40,203 nt of DNA from JAYFRC01 sp034926415 (GTDB taxonomy: Bacteria > Bacillota > Clostridia > Oscillospirales > Oscillospiraceae). The position numbers and the translations under genes are program-made. How positions within the stretch are numbered: position 1 is the stretch's first letter; every line of letters starts with the position of its first letter. Shown piece after piece: positions 1 through 7,889 of this stretch. The stretch is from positions 1 through 40,203 of the forward strand of contig JAYFRC010000082.1 in assembly GCA_034926415.1 (NCBI GenBank), written 5' to 3'. A model generated the notes under the pieces. The model made no database searches. It had not been told where the DNA came from and saw only the letters and a program-made list of their open reading frames with translations.

Positions 1-410
1 GAGGCAAGTTTTTTCATCTCGTTCTCGCCGCCAACGTTGTACATAATCACATAGTCGTCAGGCATAATGAGCCGATACGCGCTGTAGAGCTTCAGCGACC
101 GCTTCCCAAGCGCTTTTTCAAGCAGTTCGTCCGCCATGCCGCAGGATTGCCCGCAGGTAAGCACGGCGAATATTTCGGGATTCTGTTTTCCGCTGAGCTG
201 CATTATCTCTATAAACTTATCCACGACGCTGGGCAGACCCATGAAATATACGGGAAAGACAAAGCCGACCTTTTCGCTCTCGTGGACATAGTAGTTTAGA
301 CGGCCGGAGCGTATCGCCGCCGCCATATCCACGAGGGGCTCGTTGAGCGTTTTTCCAAGCTCCTTCGCAGCCCAGTATGAGTTACCCGTTCCGGAAAACC
401 AAAAAATCAT
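1..410 (-). CDS. Flavodoxin-like protein, EFR1-type (C-terminus off window)
   Basis: The N-terminal 136 or so residues of a flavodoxin-fold protein are present. The start ATG is at 410-408 and the gene runs off the left edge. The N-terminus reads MIFWFSGTGNSYWAAKELG, in which SGTGNS is the phosphate-binding loop of FMN-binding flavodoxins. A following stretch, VGFVFPVYFMGLP, matches the second flavin-contact strand of the EFR1 family, where a flavodoxin domain is usually followed by a 2[4Fe-4S] ferredoxin domain. The ferredoxin part, if present, lies outside the window, so full-length identity is inferred. The likely role is intracellular electron transfer. The gene lies 22 bp downstream of the YbjQ gene on the same strand and could be read from the same transcript. 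Confidence 0.8.
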   Translation of the reverse strand, partial: MIFWFSGTGNSYWAAKELGKTLNEPLVDMAAAIRSGRLNYYVHESEKVGFVFPVYFMGLPSVVDKFIEIMQLSGKQNPEIFAVLTCGQSCGMADELLEKALGKRSLKLYSAYRLIMPDDYVIMYNVGGENEMKKLA

Positions 411-432
411 TTTTAAGCCTCCAAGTGGAAAG

Positions 433-747
433 TCACTTGAATTTTACCGCCGTGCCGTAAGCCATGACCTCGGCCGCAGACTGCATTATCGAGGACGTGG
501 AGTAGCGTATGTTTATCACCGCGTCGGCGCCCATTTTTTCCGCGTCCTCGCTCATCCGTTTTGTCGCGATGGCGCGCGCCTCGTTCATCATTTCATTGTA
601 AGCCTTGAGTTCTCCGCCTACAAGGGTCTTAAAGCTCTGGGTAATGTCGCGGCCGATGTTGCGCGTCTGAATGGTGCTCCCTCTTGCGAGGCCGAGCATC
701 TCCGCTATTTCTTTCCCTGCCACGTAATCAGTATTTACCAATATCAT
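433..747 (-). CDS. YbjQ family (heavy-metal-binding domain) protein
   Basis: A small soluble protein of about 104 residues. It matches the YbjQ/UPF0145 family: an N-terminal strand with VNTDYVAGKEI, then IGRDITQSFKTLVGGELKAY, then ARAIATKRMSEDAEKMGADAVINIRY, and a C-terminal GTAVKF strand. The family forms a pentameric alpha/beta fold and is labelled heavy-metal binding, but its cellular role is not settled. I chose the ATG at 747-745, because AGGAG lies 11 nt upstream and family members begin close to this residue. A GTG at 756-754 would add three residues but sits only 2 nt from AGGAG. The start overlaps the end of the upstream small membrane protein by 20 bp, which suggests translational coupling. 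Confidence 0.85.
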   Translation of the reverse strand: MILVNTDYVAGKEIAEMLGLARGSTIQTRNIGRDITQSFKTLVGGELKAYNEMMNEARAIATKRMSEDAEKMGADAVINIRYSTSSIMQSAAEVMAYGTAVKFK

Positions 748-961
748 CTTCTTCACCGCTCCTTATTTCATTTATTCTCTCTCTGCACATAAAAATACCC
801 GTCAGCGCCAGCGCGAGAAATATAATAAAGCCCAGAAACTTGGCGATAGGCGGAATGTCGAAGAGGGAAAACGCGACGGCGTACCCCATAAGATATACGA
901 CTGTGATAGTAGTTATGACCACCGGCGCTATCATTTTCTTTTTATGCTCCTTCAAACCCAT
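728..961 (-). CDS. Small two-span membrane protein, unknown function
   Basis: A 77-residue protein. Two hydrophobic segments, around APVVITTITVVYLMGYAVAF and FLGFIIFLALALTGIFM, are preceded by a basic KEHKKKM head and followed by a charged tail (CRERINEIRSGEEDD). This is typical of small clostridial integral membrane proteins with two helices. I chose the ATG at 961 because GAGG lies just upstream and the KEHKKKM head is a natural start. A longer frame from 1000 has no ribosome site. It lies 57 bp after aroE across an AT-rich gap and overlaps the YbjQ gene by 20 bp. No function can be assigned from sequence. Confidence 0.7.
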   Translation of the reverse strand: MGLKEHKKKMIAPVVITTITVVYLMGYAVAFSLFDIPPIAKFLGFIIFLALALTGIFMCRERINEIRSGEEDDIGKY

Positions 962-1018
962 CACCTCTGTTATCGTACCACATTTTTTATAATTATGCAC
1001 TTATATTTTGAAGAAATT

Positions 1019-1864
1019 TCAGCAGATTCCTTTCCCTTTCAGCGCCGCGCGCATCAGGGGCATAACAAAATCCGGATCTATCTTCGTCTCCGCAAACCGT
1101 TCAAGCGAGAAAAGAGCCTGCCACATCAGCATCGAAAGCCCGTTCATGACAGGATGCCCCGCTTTTTCGGCGGCGGCGAGAAGCTCTGTTTTCGCCGGAT
1201 TGTACACTATGTCGACCACCGGTATGCCCTCTCCAAGCCCGTTAAGGAAACCGAGGCTCTCAAACGACGAGCCGACCCCGTCCATTCCCGCCGGCGTGCA
1301 GTTGACGAGCATATCGCATTCGGCGGCCGTTTCCGCAAGCGTTTTTTGAGAAAAATCCCTCGCCTCGATTACCCCCGGGAACTCCCCTGCCAGCGCCAGC
1401 GCCTTTTCCGCCGTGCGGTTACAGACGAATATCCTGTCGCAGCCGCTCTGCGCCAGCTTAAGCGTAACGGCTCTGGCCGCTCCGCCCGCTCCAAGAACGG
1501 CCGCGCGGCGGTTTACGGGGTTTATCCCGTTTTCGATGATACTCTGAAGAAATCCTATCCCATCGGTGTTGTAACCGTGAGCCCCGCCGCCGCGTATGGC
1601 TACGGTGTTCACCGCTCCGTAAAGCGCCGCGTCCTCGGAAAGCGTATCGACGAGCGCTACGAGCTCCGTTTTGTGCGGCATCGTCGCATTAAAGCCGGCA
1701 CAGCCGCTCTTTCTTGCCTCGATAAGAAATTCCGCAGTCTGTCCCGCCTTCACGCGTTTTACCGAATATTCGTATTTAAGGCCGAGCGCCGAAATCATCG
1801 TGTTCTGTATCAGCGGCGACAGGCTGTGCGCTATCGGGTCGCCTATAACATAAAGCTCCTTCAT
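1019..1864 (-). CDS. aroE: Shikimate dehydrogenase (NADP+)
   Basis: Reduces 3-dehydroshikimate to shikimate with NADPH, the fourth step of the shikimate pathway, in the cytoplasm. At 281 residues it has the normal family length. The substrate-binding SLSP motif is at residues 14-17 (IAHSLSPLIQN). The catalytic lysine lies in NATMPHKTE, the family's NVTxPxK element, and the shikimate-contacting NTDGIGF follows. The NADP Rossmann loop GAGGAARAV and the CNRT motif that contacts the 2'-phosphate are both present. The start lies 3 bp after the pheA stop, so the gene is operonic, last of the six aromatic genes. No aroD or aroK is visible in this window. Confidence 0.96.
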   Translation of the reverse strand: MKELYVIGDPIAHSLSPLIQNTMISALGLKYEYSVKRVKAGQTAEFLIEARKSGCAGFNATMPHKTELVALVDTLSEDAALYGAVNTVAIRGGGAHGYNTDGIGFLQSIIENGINPVNRRAAVLGAGGAARAVTLKLAQSGCDRIFVCNRTAEKALALAGEFPGVIEARDFSQKTLAETAAECDMLVNCTPAGMDGVGSSFESLGFLNGLGEGIPVVDIVYNPAKTELLAAAEKAGHPVMNGLSMLMWQALFSLERFAETKIDPDFVMPLMRAALKGKGIC

Positions 1865-1867
1865 GTC

Positions 1868-3019
1868 TCACGCGCCTTTCACATAATTTCCGAGCACGCG
1901 CAGCGACAGCGTGTTTTCAAGCATCTCATAAAGCACCGAATCCATAGCCATATCCTTAAGCGAGCCCCCGATATCGGCGAAGAATCTGTATTCCCAGCCT
2001 CTCCCTTCGGTCGGACGCGACTCAAGCTTGCTTAAATTCAGGCCGTGCAGCGCTATAAGCGACATCACACGGCTCAGCGCTCCAGGTTCGTTGGGAAGCG
2101 TGAACATCACGCTTATCTTATCGCTGCCCTTTCTTATCTCCATCTCAGGCGAGACGATGAAAAACCGCGTGTAATTCTCTCCGCTGGTGTTTATCCCCGC
2201 TGCGAGCACGGAAAGCCCGTAGAGCTCAGCGGCGCGGCGCGAGCATATGGCTGCCTTCGACGCGTCGTTTTGTTCCCCTACGTATTTCGCGGCGGCGGCG
2301 GTGTTGAGCATCACGTTTTCCCTGAATCCATTTTTTTTAATATACTCGACGCACTGGAAAAAGCCCTGCTCGTGTGAATAGACATCTCGTATCCCGGAAA
2401 GCTCCGCCATGTGGGGCGCGCAGAGACAGTGCTCCACCTTTACGGTCTGCTCGCCGACGACATAGAACCCGAAGTCCGACAAAAGGTCGTAAACACTGTT
2501 TATCGAGCCTGTAGAGTTGTTCTCGATTGGAACGACGGCGTAGTCCGCATCGCAGCGCCGGAGCGCCTCAAATACGCCCCTCCATGTTCCCCGCGTATCG
2601 TACTCTGCGCTGTCGCCGAAAAAATCATGTGCGGCCTCGTCGGCGTAAGCTCCCGGCACTCCCTGGTAAACAACGCGTGGCGCGCTGAGCGGTTCGCGCG
2701 CGTTTTTTATGTCGGCGCGAAATTTTTGAAACAGAGCTTTGCTGTTTTCGTCGGTTGTGAGCTCCCGCTGCTGGCGGCGGGAGATTGCCATTATCGCGGA
2801 AAAGAAATCCTTTACATCGGTTCTAAGATAAGGGTTTTTCAGCATTGCTTCCTTTTTCGCAAGCACCTCGGCCTCGCGTGCGCTGTCAAAAACAGGAATG
2901 CCGTTTTTCCTCTTGTACTCCCCTACTTTTTTCGTCGCGTCCATGCGCTTTTCAAAAAGCGTCGTCATCTGCGCGTCGATATCGTCTATTTTTTTCCTAA
3001 GTTCGTCAAGCTCGCTCAT
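1868..3019 (-). CDS. pheA: Bifunctional chorismate mutase / prephenate dehydratase (P-protein)
   Basis: Converts chorismate to prephenate and then to phenylpyruvate, committing flux to phenylalanine. There are 383 residues from the ATG at 3019, which has AAAGGAG 9-10 nt upstream. Residues 1-90 form an AroQ-type chorismate mutase (ELRKKIDDIDAQ). Residues 115-290 form the dehydratase, starting VVYQGVPGAYADEAA and carrying the catalytic TRF motif at 284-286. Residues 300-383 form an ACT domain with GALSRV (313-318) and ESRP (333-336), the two motifs that bind phenylalanine, so allosteric inhibition by Phe is expected. The ribosome site overlaps the aroC stop codon. A longer frame to 3082 has no ribosome site. 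Confidence 0.97.
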   Translation of the reverse strand: MSELDELRKKIDDIDAQMTTLFEKRMDATKKVGEYKRKNGIPVFDSAREAEVLAKKEAMLKNPYLRTDVKDFFSAIMAISRRQQRELTTDENSKALFQKFRADIKNAREPLSAPRVVYQGVPGAYADEAAHDFFGDSAEYDTRGTWRGVFEALRRCDADYAVVPIENNSTGSINSVYDLLSDFGFYVVGEQTVKVEHCLCAPHMAELSGIRDVYSHEQGFFQCVEYIKKNGFRENVMLNTAAAAKYVGEQNDASKAAICSRRAAELYGLSVLAAGINTSGENYTRFFIVSPEMEIRKGSDKISVMFTLPNEPGALSRVMSLIALHGLNLSKLESRPTEGRGWEYRFFADIGGSLKDMAMDSVLYEMLENTLSLRVLGNYVKGA

Positions 3020-3035
3020 CGCCGCCGCTCTCCTT

Positions 3036-4091
3036 TCATATGCCGAGAAGCTCGCACGCTGCGAGCGCGGCAGCGCTCTCAATTACCGGCACGGCGCGGT
3101 GGACGATGCACGGATCGTGGCGGCCCTCTATCTCGATGTCTACGTTTTCCATAGTCCTGAAATTAACGGTGTGCTGGCGCAGAGCTATCGACGGAGTGGG
3201 CTTCATCGCGACGTGGAAAACTATCGGCATGCCGTTCGCTATGCCGCCGTTGATGCCGCCGTTGTTGTTCGTGACCGTGCGCACAGCACCGTTATCGGCA
3301 CGGAACGCGTCGTTCGCTCCGCTTCCGTTGATGTAGGCAAATTCCTCTCCTATCCCAAAGCCGATGGCTTTGACCGCGGGTATGGAGAAAATGTATTTTG
3401 AAATCACGCCCTCGCAGTTTTTGTCAAAATCGGGAGCTCCCGTTCCAGCAGGAACCCCGACCAGAACGCATTCTATCGCGCCGCCGATGCTGTCGTACCT
3501 TTCGCGGTTGAGTTCGATAATATTCTGCATACGCTCTCCGAACACGTCGTTGAGAACTGGAAAATCCTTTCTAGACGCTGCGCGGAGCGCCTCGATATCT
3601 GGCTCCGCCGCGTCGACGCAGTCGTCCCCTATCTGCCCCACGCGCTCAATATGCGCGAGCGCCTCGATTCCGTTTTTTGCGAGTATCTGCTTTGCTATGC
3701 TTCCTGCCACGACCCACGCCGCCGTCAGCCTCCCGGAGAAATGCCCTCCGCCGCGGTAGTCGTTGAAGCCTCCGCTTTTTATAAAGCTCGCGTAATCCGC
3801 GTGTCCCGGGCGCGCCATATCCTTAATCTTTTCATAGTCGCCCGAGTGCGCGTCGCCGTTTTCGATGACCGCGCAGAGCGGGGCCCCGGTGGTCATCCCG
3901 TTAAACGCCCCGCTTATGAATTCGACTTTGTCTTTTTCCGTTCTCGCCGAAGACAATGAATTTTTACCCGTAGCACGGCGTTTAAGCTCCGAGGAAATAA
4001 ATCTCTCGTCTATCGCTATTCCCGCCGGAACTCCCTCCAACGCCACGCCCACGGCGGGCCCGTGCGATTCTCCGAATATTGTGAATTTCAT
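3036..4091 (-). CDS. aroC: Chorismate synthase
   Basis: Makes chorismate from 5-enolpyruvylshikimate 3-phosphate with reduced FMN, the last shikimate-pathway step. It is 351 residues long, normal for the family. Family motifs appear in order: GESHGPAVGVALEGVPAGI at the N-terminus, RPGHADY, GGGHFSGRLTAAWVVAG and, towards the C-terminus, GGINGGIANGMPIVFHVA. The start codon overlaps the aroA stop as ATGA, so the two are translationally coupled. It depends on a cellular flavin reductase. The nearby flavodoxin-like gene at 1-410 is in the same direction, but a link is only speculation. Confidence 0.97.
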   Translation of the reverse strand: MKFTIFGESHGPAVGVALEGVPAGIAIDERFISSELKRRATGKNSLSSARTEKDKVEFISGAFNGMTTGAPLCAVIENGDAHSGDYEKIKDMARPGHADYASFIKSGGFNDYRGGGHFSGRLTAAWVVAGSIAKQILAKNGIEALAHIERVGQIGDDCVDAAEPDIEALRAASRKDFPVLNDVFGERMQNIIELNRERYDSIGGAIECVLVGVPAGTGAPDFDKNCEGVISKYIFSIPAVKAIGFGIGEEFAYINGSGANDAFRADNGAVRTVTNNNGGINGGIANGMPIVFHVAMKPTPSIALRQHTVNFRTMENVDIEIEGRHDPCIVHRAVPVIESAAALAACELLGI

Positions 4092-5323
4092 ATGTTTTCG
4101 TCCTTTCGCGCCACGAACTTAAGTCCGAGCTTTTCCATATCATTCCAGAATTCGGGATATGATTTTTCAACGCTCTCCGCACCGGCAAGAGTTACCCGGG
4201 TTTTGCACCGTGCTGCGGCGACCGCGGCCATCATCGCTATCCTGTGGTCGTTGTGCGCGCTCACCGCCGCGCCTCCCGAAAGCTCGACGACTCCGTCAAT
4301 TATAAGCGCGTCCGGCATTTCGCTTATCTTCGCTCCGAGCGCCGTCAGCACCTCCGTCACGGAAGCAAGCCTGTCGCTCTCTTTCATGCGCAGCCTTGCT
4401 GCGTTCTCAATATGCGTCCTTCTCCCTCCGCGGCAGGCCGCTATGAGCGCCAGCGCCGGAACAAGGTCGGGACAATCAGACACGTCGAGACAAACCTCCC
4501 CGCTTCCCGCAAGTTTTTCGCAGTATCCGCGTATGATCCTGTCGCCCTGCGAAGAGTTCTCGTTCAATCCGTCTATTTCGATTTTTCCGCCGAGAGCATT
4601 TGCCGCAAAGAAGAACCCCGCCTGCGACCAGTCGGCCTCGGCAAGCGCTTCATGCGCCAAATAGCGCGAGTGCGACACTTCATATCCGTCGCTAAGCTCC
4701 CGCGCATTCGCTCCGAAAAGCCGCATGGCGTCAAGCGTCATATCGACATAGCTCTTCGATTCAAGCGGCGTCGTGAGCCGTATGCGCGACTCACCTTCGG
4801 CGAGCGACAGCGCATACAAAAGGCCTGTCACGAACTGGCTTGACACGTCGCCGCGAAGCGCGTATTCGCCTGGTATGAGTTTTCCGCTTACACTAAGCGC
4901 ATCTCTGCGTCTTTCATATTTAATTCCCATTTTTTGGAAAATCTCAAAATACGGCTCCTGCGGTCTTTCCATAAGTCTTCCACGCCCGCGGAATTCTCCG
5001 CCTCCCGCCGTTACAAGTGCGATCGGGATGAGGAATCTCAGTGTCGAACCGCTCTCGCAGCAGTCGAGTATCGGGAGCTCTCCGGCGCGCTTTTTTCCGC
5101 CGTTCCCATCGATTATAAGTTTTCCGTCGCTCCACGCGTACTTCGCGCCGAGCGCCTCCATGCACAAAAGCGTAGCGTCGATGTCCCTCGAGCGCGCCGC
5201 TCCGCGTATCTCGCTTCTTCCGTCAGCGAGCGCAGCGCCGATTATCAGCCTGTGGCTCTGGCTTTTCGACGGCGGCGGAGTTATGCTTCCGCGAAGCTGC
5301 GAGGGATAAATATCAAGCTCCAT
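4088..5323 (-). CDS. aroA: 3-phosphoshikimate 1-carboxyvinyltransferase (EPSP synthase)
   Basis: Transfers enolpyruvyl from PEP to shikimate 3-phosphate. There are 411 residues from the ATG at 5323, with GGAGG 6 nt upstream; the longer frame to 5371 lacks a site. The N-terminal PPPSKSQSHR holds the conserved lysine and arginine for PEP and shikimate phosphate. Further motifs are ESGSTLRF, RPQEPY, the RMKESDRLA loop and DHRIAMM near the C-terminus. It is a two-domain inside-out alpha/beta barrel enzyme. It lies between aroB (1 bp away) and aroC (overlapping), so all are surely cotranscribed. Confidence 0.97.
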   Translation of the reverse strand: MELDIYPSQLRGSITPPPSKSQSHRLIIGAALADGRSEIRGAARSRDIDATLLCMEALGAKYAWSDGKLIIDGNGGKKRAGELPILDCCESGSTLRFLIPIALVTAGGGEFRGRGRLMERPQEPYFEIFQKMGIKYERRRDALSVSGKLIPGEYALRGDVSSQFVTGLLYALSLAEGESRIRLTTPLESKSYVDMTLDAMRLFGANARELSDGYEVSHSRYLAHEALAEADWSQAGFFFAANALGGKIEIDGLNENSSQGDRIIRGYCEKLAGSGEVCLDVSDCPDLVPALALIAACRGGRRTHIENAARLRMKESDRLASVTEVLTALGAKISEMPDALIIDGVVELSGGAAVSAHNDHRIAMMAAVAAARCKTRVTLAGAESVEKSYPEFWNDMEKLGLKFVARKDENI

Positions 5324-5324
5324 C

Positions 5325-6389
5325 TCAATCCTCCAGAAGCCGCAGCAGATCTTCCCTTTCCGTCGGAACAACGGACGCGGAACCTAGCTCGGTCACCTCG
5401 ACGACGCCTATAGTATGGCCTTTCGCCTTTTTGTCGAGGCCGATCGACGCCGCATACGACTCCGCGGAGCAAGGTATCGAGGTCGGAAGTTCATATTTTA
5501 AGAGCGCGGAGACAAGCCGGCGTCGCAGCGCTTCCACATCGCGTCCGCGCTTTTCCTCGACCTCTAGCATCTTAACCATGCCTGCGGCCACGGCCTCGCC
5601 ATGGGTGTATTTTTCGTAATTGTACGCAAGCTCGTAAGCGTGACCCAGGGTGTGGCCGAAGTTGAGTATCGCGCGGCGTCCCGTATCGCGCTCGTCCTCG
5701 ACGACCAGCTTGCGCTTTTCGTCGCAGCAGGTGAGAATCATATCATCCATGCATCCCTCGAGCGCGTCGACTCCCGGCAGCGCTTCAAGCGTTTCAAAAA
5801 GTCCCGCATTGGCTATCATTCCGTATTTTATTACCTCGCCCATGCCGTCGCAGAGAACGCGGCGCGGCAGCGTTTTAAGGCAATCCGGGTCAATGAGCAC
5901 GACCTTCGGCTGGTAAAATGCGCCCACGAGGTTCTTGCCCTGCGGCAGGTCTACGGCCGTCTTGCCGCCAACGCTGCTGTCCACCTGCGCAAGAAGCGTA
6001 GTCGGTATCTGAATAAAATCTATTCCGCGGAACATAGTCGCCGCGGCAAATCCCGCCATATCGCCCGTGACTCCGCCGCCCAGCGCGACGACCCCGTCGC
6101 CGCGTGTCAGCGCGCCTTCGGCCATCTCCTCGTAAACAGCCGCGAGCATAGAAAGGCATTTGCTGCTCTCGCCCGCCGGAAAAACTATCGGAAACACCGA
6201 GAATCCGGAGTTTTCAAGGCTATCCAGAACGCGGTCGAGATAAAGCGGAGCGACGTTGTCATCGCTCACTACCGCGAGCCGCTCCGCTCCCGTAACGGAG
6301 CGCACCTCGCCTCCGCATCTGTCGAGCAGGCCGCGTTCGACCTTTATCGAATACGCTCTCTCGCCCAGGTCAACGTATAGTTCTTTCAT
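5325..6389 (-). CDS. aroB: 3-dehydroquinate synthase
   Basis: Cyclises DAHP to 3-dehydroquinate using NAD+ and a divalent metal. There are 354 residues from the ATG at 6389, with GGAGG 8 nt upstream. The NAD-binding GGGVTGDMAGF, the substrate segment TTLLAQVDSSVGGKTAVD, GKNLVGAF and the metal-binding NFGHTLGHAYE (two histidines) followed by HGEAVAAGM are all present. Its last codons contain the ribosome site of aroA. It lies 29 bp downstream of aroF in the aromatic operon. The family assignment is unambiguous. Confidence 0.97.
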   Translation of the reverse strand: MKELYVDLGERAYSIKVERGLLDRCGGEVRSVTGAERLAVVSDDNVAPLYLDRVLDSLENSGFSVFPIVFPAGESSKCLSMLAAVYEEMAEGALTRGDGVVALGGGVTGDMAGFAAATMFRGIDFIQIPTTLLAQVDSSVGGKTAVDLPQGKNLVGAFYQPKVVLIDPDCLKTLPRRVLCDGMGEVIKYGMIANAGLFETLEALPGVDALEGCMDDMILTCCDEKRKLVVEDERDTGRRAILNFGHTLGHAYELAYNYEKYTHGEAVAAGMVKMLEVEEKRGRDVEALRRRLVSALLKYELPTSIPCSAESYAASIGLDKKAKGHTIGVVEVTELGSASVVPTEREDLLRLLED

Positions 6390-6418
6390 TCCGGAATCCT
6401 CCTTCCCGACAGCTCGGG

Positions 6419-7438
6419 TCATTTTACGATGGTCTTGCCCATGAGGCCGGTCATACTCTCAATTTTTTTCATAAGCCCCGCAAATTGCGTTGGCGTTATC
6501 GACTGCTGCCCGTCGCACTTGGCGTGCGGCGGGTCGTTGTGCACCTCGACTATTATTCCGTCGGCACCGGCGGCTATACCGGACATCGTCAGCGGCTCAA
6601 CAAGCCAGTTCATTCCGCCAGAATGCGAAGGGTCGATGATTATCGGCAGATGGCTCATGCGCTTAACGCAGGGAATGGCGGCCACGTCGAGCGTGTTGCG
6701 CGTATATGTCTCAAACGTACGCACTCCGCGCTCGCAGAGGATGACGTTCTCGTTGCCCTCGGACATGATATACTCCGCGGACATTATCCACTCTTCATAA
6801 GTGCTCGAAAGTCCGCGCTTTAAGAGCACCGGCCTGCTCATGCGCCCGACCTCTTTAAGAAGGTCGAAGTTCTGCATATTGCGCGCGCCTATCTGGACGA
6901 CGTCCACCTCGCGCTCGAAAAGGTCGCAGAATTTAGGCGACATGAGCTCCGTCACTATCGGAAGCCCAGTCTCGCGTTTTGCCGCCAGCAGCAGGTCAAG
7001 TCCGTCCGTTCCCATCCCCTGAAACGAATACGGCGAGGTGCGCGGCTTGAACGCGCCTCCGCGCAGCATCGACGCGCCCGCGGCCTTGACAGCCTTTGCT
7101 ATAGCGACTATCTGCTCCTCGCTCTCGACGCTGCAAGGCCCGGCTATCACGCCGAAATTGCCGCCGCCTATCCTGGCGCTTCCGACCGACACGACCGTGT
7201 CGGCGGGATGGAACTTGCGGTTGGCCTTCTTGTACGGCTCCTGCACGCGCATCACGCGCTCGACATGCTCGTTGATGGAAATTTTGTCCATGTCGACCGC
7301 CGTCGTGTCTCCGACGAGGCCGAGTATGCTGCAGCCCGTACCCTCGGTTATGCTGACTTGCAGGTTGAGCTCCGAAAGCTCGGCGGCGAGTTTTGCTATG
7401 TCTTCCCGGGAAGTTCCCGCTTTCATTACGACTACCAT
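6419..7438 (-). CDS. aroF: 3-deoxy-7-phosphoheptulonate synthase (DAHP synthase), copy 1
   Basis: The first enzyme of the shikimate pathway, condensing PEP and erythrose 4-phosphate. Its 339 residues comprise an N-terminal ferredoxin-like (FDL/ACT-like) regulatory domain of about 70 residues (MVVVMKAGTSREDI) and the catalytic barrel of the type I-beta family. Catalytic-domain motifs are GPCSVES, KPRTSPYSFQG, QIGARNMQNFDLL, LLKRGLSSTYEEW and IIDPSHSGG. The ATG at 7438 has GAGGAG 9 nt upstream. It is the first structural gene of the aro operon and sits behind the Phe-rich leader peptide attenuator at 7488-7671. The FDL domain is the known feedback site in related enzymes. A paralogue lies at 20904-21917. 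Confidence 0.96.
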   Translation of the reverse strand: MVVVMKAGTSREDIAKLAAELSELNLQVSITEGTGCSILGLVGDTTAVDMDKISINEHVERVMRVQEPYKKANRKFHPADTVVSVGSARIGGGNFGVIAGPCSVESEEQIVAIAKAVKAAGASMLRGGAFKPRTSPYSFQGMGTDGLDLLLAAKRETGLPIVTELMSPKFCDLFEREVDVVQIGARNMQNFDLLKEVGRMSRPVLLKRGLSSTYEEWIMSAEYIMSEGNENVILCERGVRTFETYTRNTLDVAAIPCVKRMSHLPIIIDPSHSGGMNWLVEPLTMSGIAAGADGIIVEVHNDPPHAKCDGQQSITPTQFAGLMKKIESMTGLMGKTIVK

Positions 7439-7487
7439 AGTTTACATCTCCTCTTTAATTAAATCTCAAATGACGAAAAAAGGCAAC

Positions 7488-7519
7488 AAAAAATGCCCAT
7501 TGATCCGAAAATCAATGAG
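7488..7519 (-). terminator. Attenuator terminator of the aro operon leader
   Basis: On the minus-strand RNA a 9-bp stem pairs CTCATTGAT (7519-7511) with ATCAATGGG (7504-7496), with a 6-nt loop. A run of six U residues follows shortly after (7493-7488). It lies between the leader peptide and aroF, so it would stop transcription before the structural genes. Its 5' arm is also the 3' arm of the antiterminator described separately. Confidence 0.8.
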
Positions 7520-7625
7520 CTGATAAACGCGATATGCCTTCTCCCGCAAAATGCCGGGAGACGCTGCTCACCGATTCACGACCGTATTCTTCCCATGCCA
7601 AACCAACCCTGACCAAAAAATCGGC
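7510..7625 (-). promoter_or_regulatory. Antiterminator / mutually exclusive RNA arms of the aro attenuator
   Basis: Three pairings on the minus-strand RNA compete, as in trp attenuators. Segment 1, GCCGATT (7625-7619), lies inside the leader peptide over its tandem Phe codons and can pair 7 bp with segment 2. Segment 2, AATCGGTGAGC (7576-7566), begins at the last base of the leader stop codon. Segment 2 pairs over all 11 positions (two G-U) with segment 3, GCTCATTGATT (7520-7510), which is the 5' arm of the terminator. Between 2 and 3 lies a separate 6-bp hairpin, CTCCCG/CGGGAG (7560-7541). A ribosome stalled on Phe codons would free segment 2 and allow antitermination. A ribosome at the stop codon would cover segment 2 and allow termination. 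Confidence 0.75.
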
Positions 7626-7671
7626 CAAAGCAGACATAAGTAAATTCGGTTGTGAAGCAACTAGAGCACAT
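7576..7671 (-). CDS. Phe-rich leader peptide of the aro operon (31 aa)
   Basis: A short ORF with ATG at 7671-7669, GAGG 8 nt upstream and TGA at 7578-7576. It sits about 25 nt after the predicted transcription start and before the aro terminator. The 31 residues include six Phe (positions 6, 10, 15, 18, 19, 24), one Tyr (12) and one Trp (23). The core reads CFGRFFGQGWFG. Eight of 31 codons are aromatic, with a tandem Phe-Phe. The gene acts in cis: the peptide itself probably has no function, and ribosome speed over Phe codons is the signal. This fits an operon that contains pheA. The ORF, ribosome site and promoter are seen; the regulatory role is inferred. Confidence 0.8.
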   Translation of the reverse strand: MCSSCFTTEFTYVCFGRFFGQGWFGMGRIRS

Positions 7672-7700
7672 CTGCGTTTCCTCGCTTTCACGTTGGCGTT

Positions 7701-7729
7701 ATTATACGCGCGCTTTGAATCCAATGCAA
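7701..7729 (-). promoter_or_regulatory. Sigma-A type promoter of the aro operon
   Basis: The -35 TTGCAT (7729-7724) and a perfect -10 TATAAT (7706-7701) are separated by 17 nt. Transcription would start near 7694, giving a leader of about 255 nt before aroF that contains the leader peptide and attenuator. Confidence 0.75.
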
Positions 7730-7806
7730 GGCTTTTTTCATTTTTAGCCAATCCTCAACATAAAAAGGCTTGTTTTTTACGCGTTTATCGTTATATTTGT
7801 ATGACG

Positions 7807-7841
7807 TCAATGTTGACATTGATATAAAATAGTGTTAGCAT
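7807..7841 (+). promoter_or_regulatory. Promoter of the lysine riboswitch/ABC transporter operon, with overlapping palindrome
   Basis: The -35 TTGACA (7813-7818), a 17-nt spacer and the -10 TAGCAT (7836-7841) lie about 50 nt before the riboswitch aptamer. A 16-bp inverted repeat, TCAATGT-TG-ACATTGA (7807-7822), covers the -35 box and could be a repressor site. No regulator can be named. Confidence 0.55.
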
Positions 7842-7889
7842 ATCCCCATAAAATCAAATATAAGTTGTCACGGGCGGCGAGCCCTGACA

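Noticed and set aside
944..2035. 363-codon open frame on the plus strand across aroE/pheA
   Set aside because: It is the antisense shadow of aroE and pheA; the translation is Arg/His-rich with no domain and no ribosome site.
7512..7751. 79-codon minus frame across the aro leader
   Set aside because: It spans the promoter and attenuator, lacks a ribosome site and starts upstream of the predicted transcript. The 31-codon Phe-rich frame is the better leader peptide.
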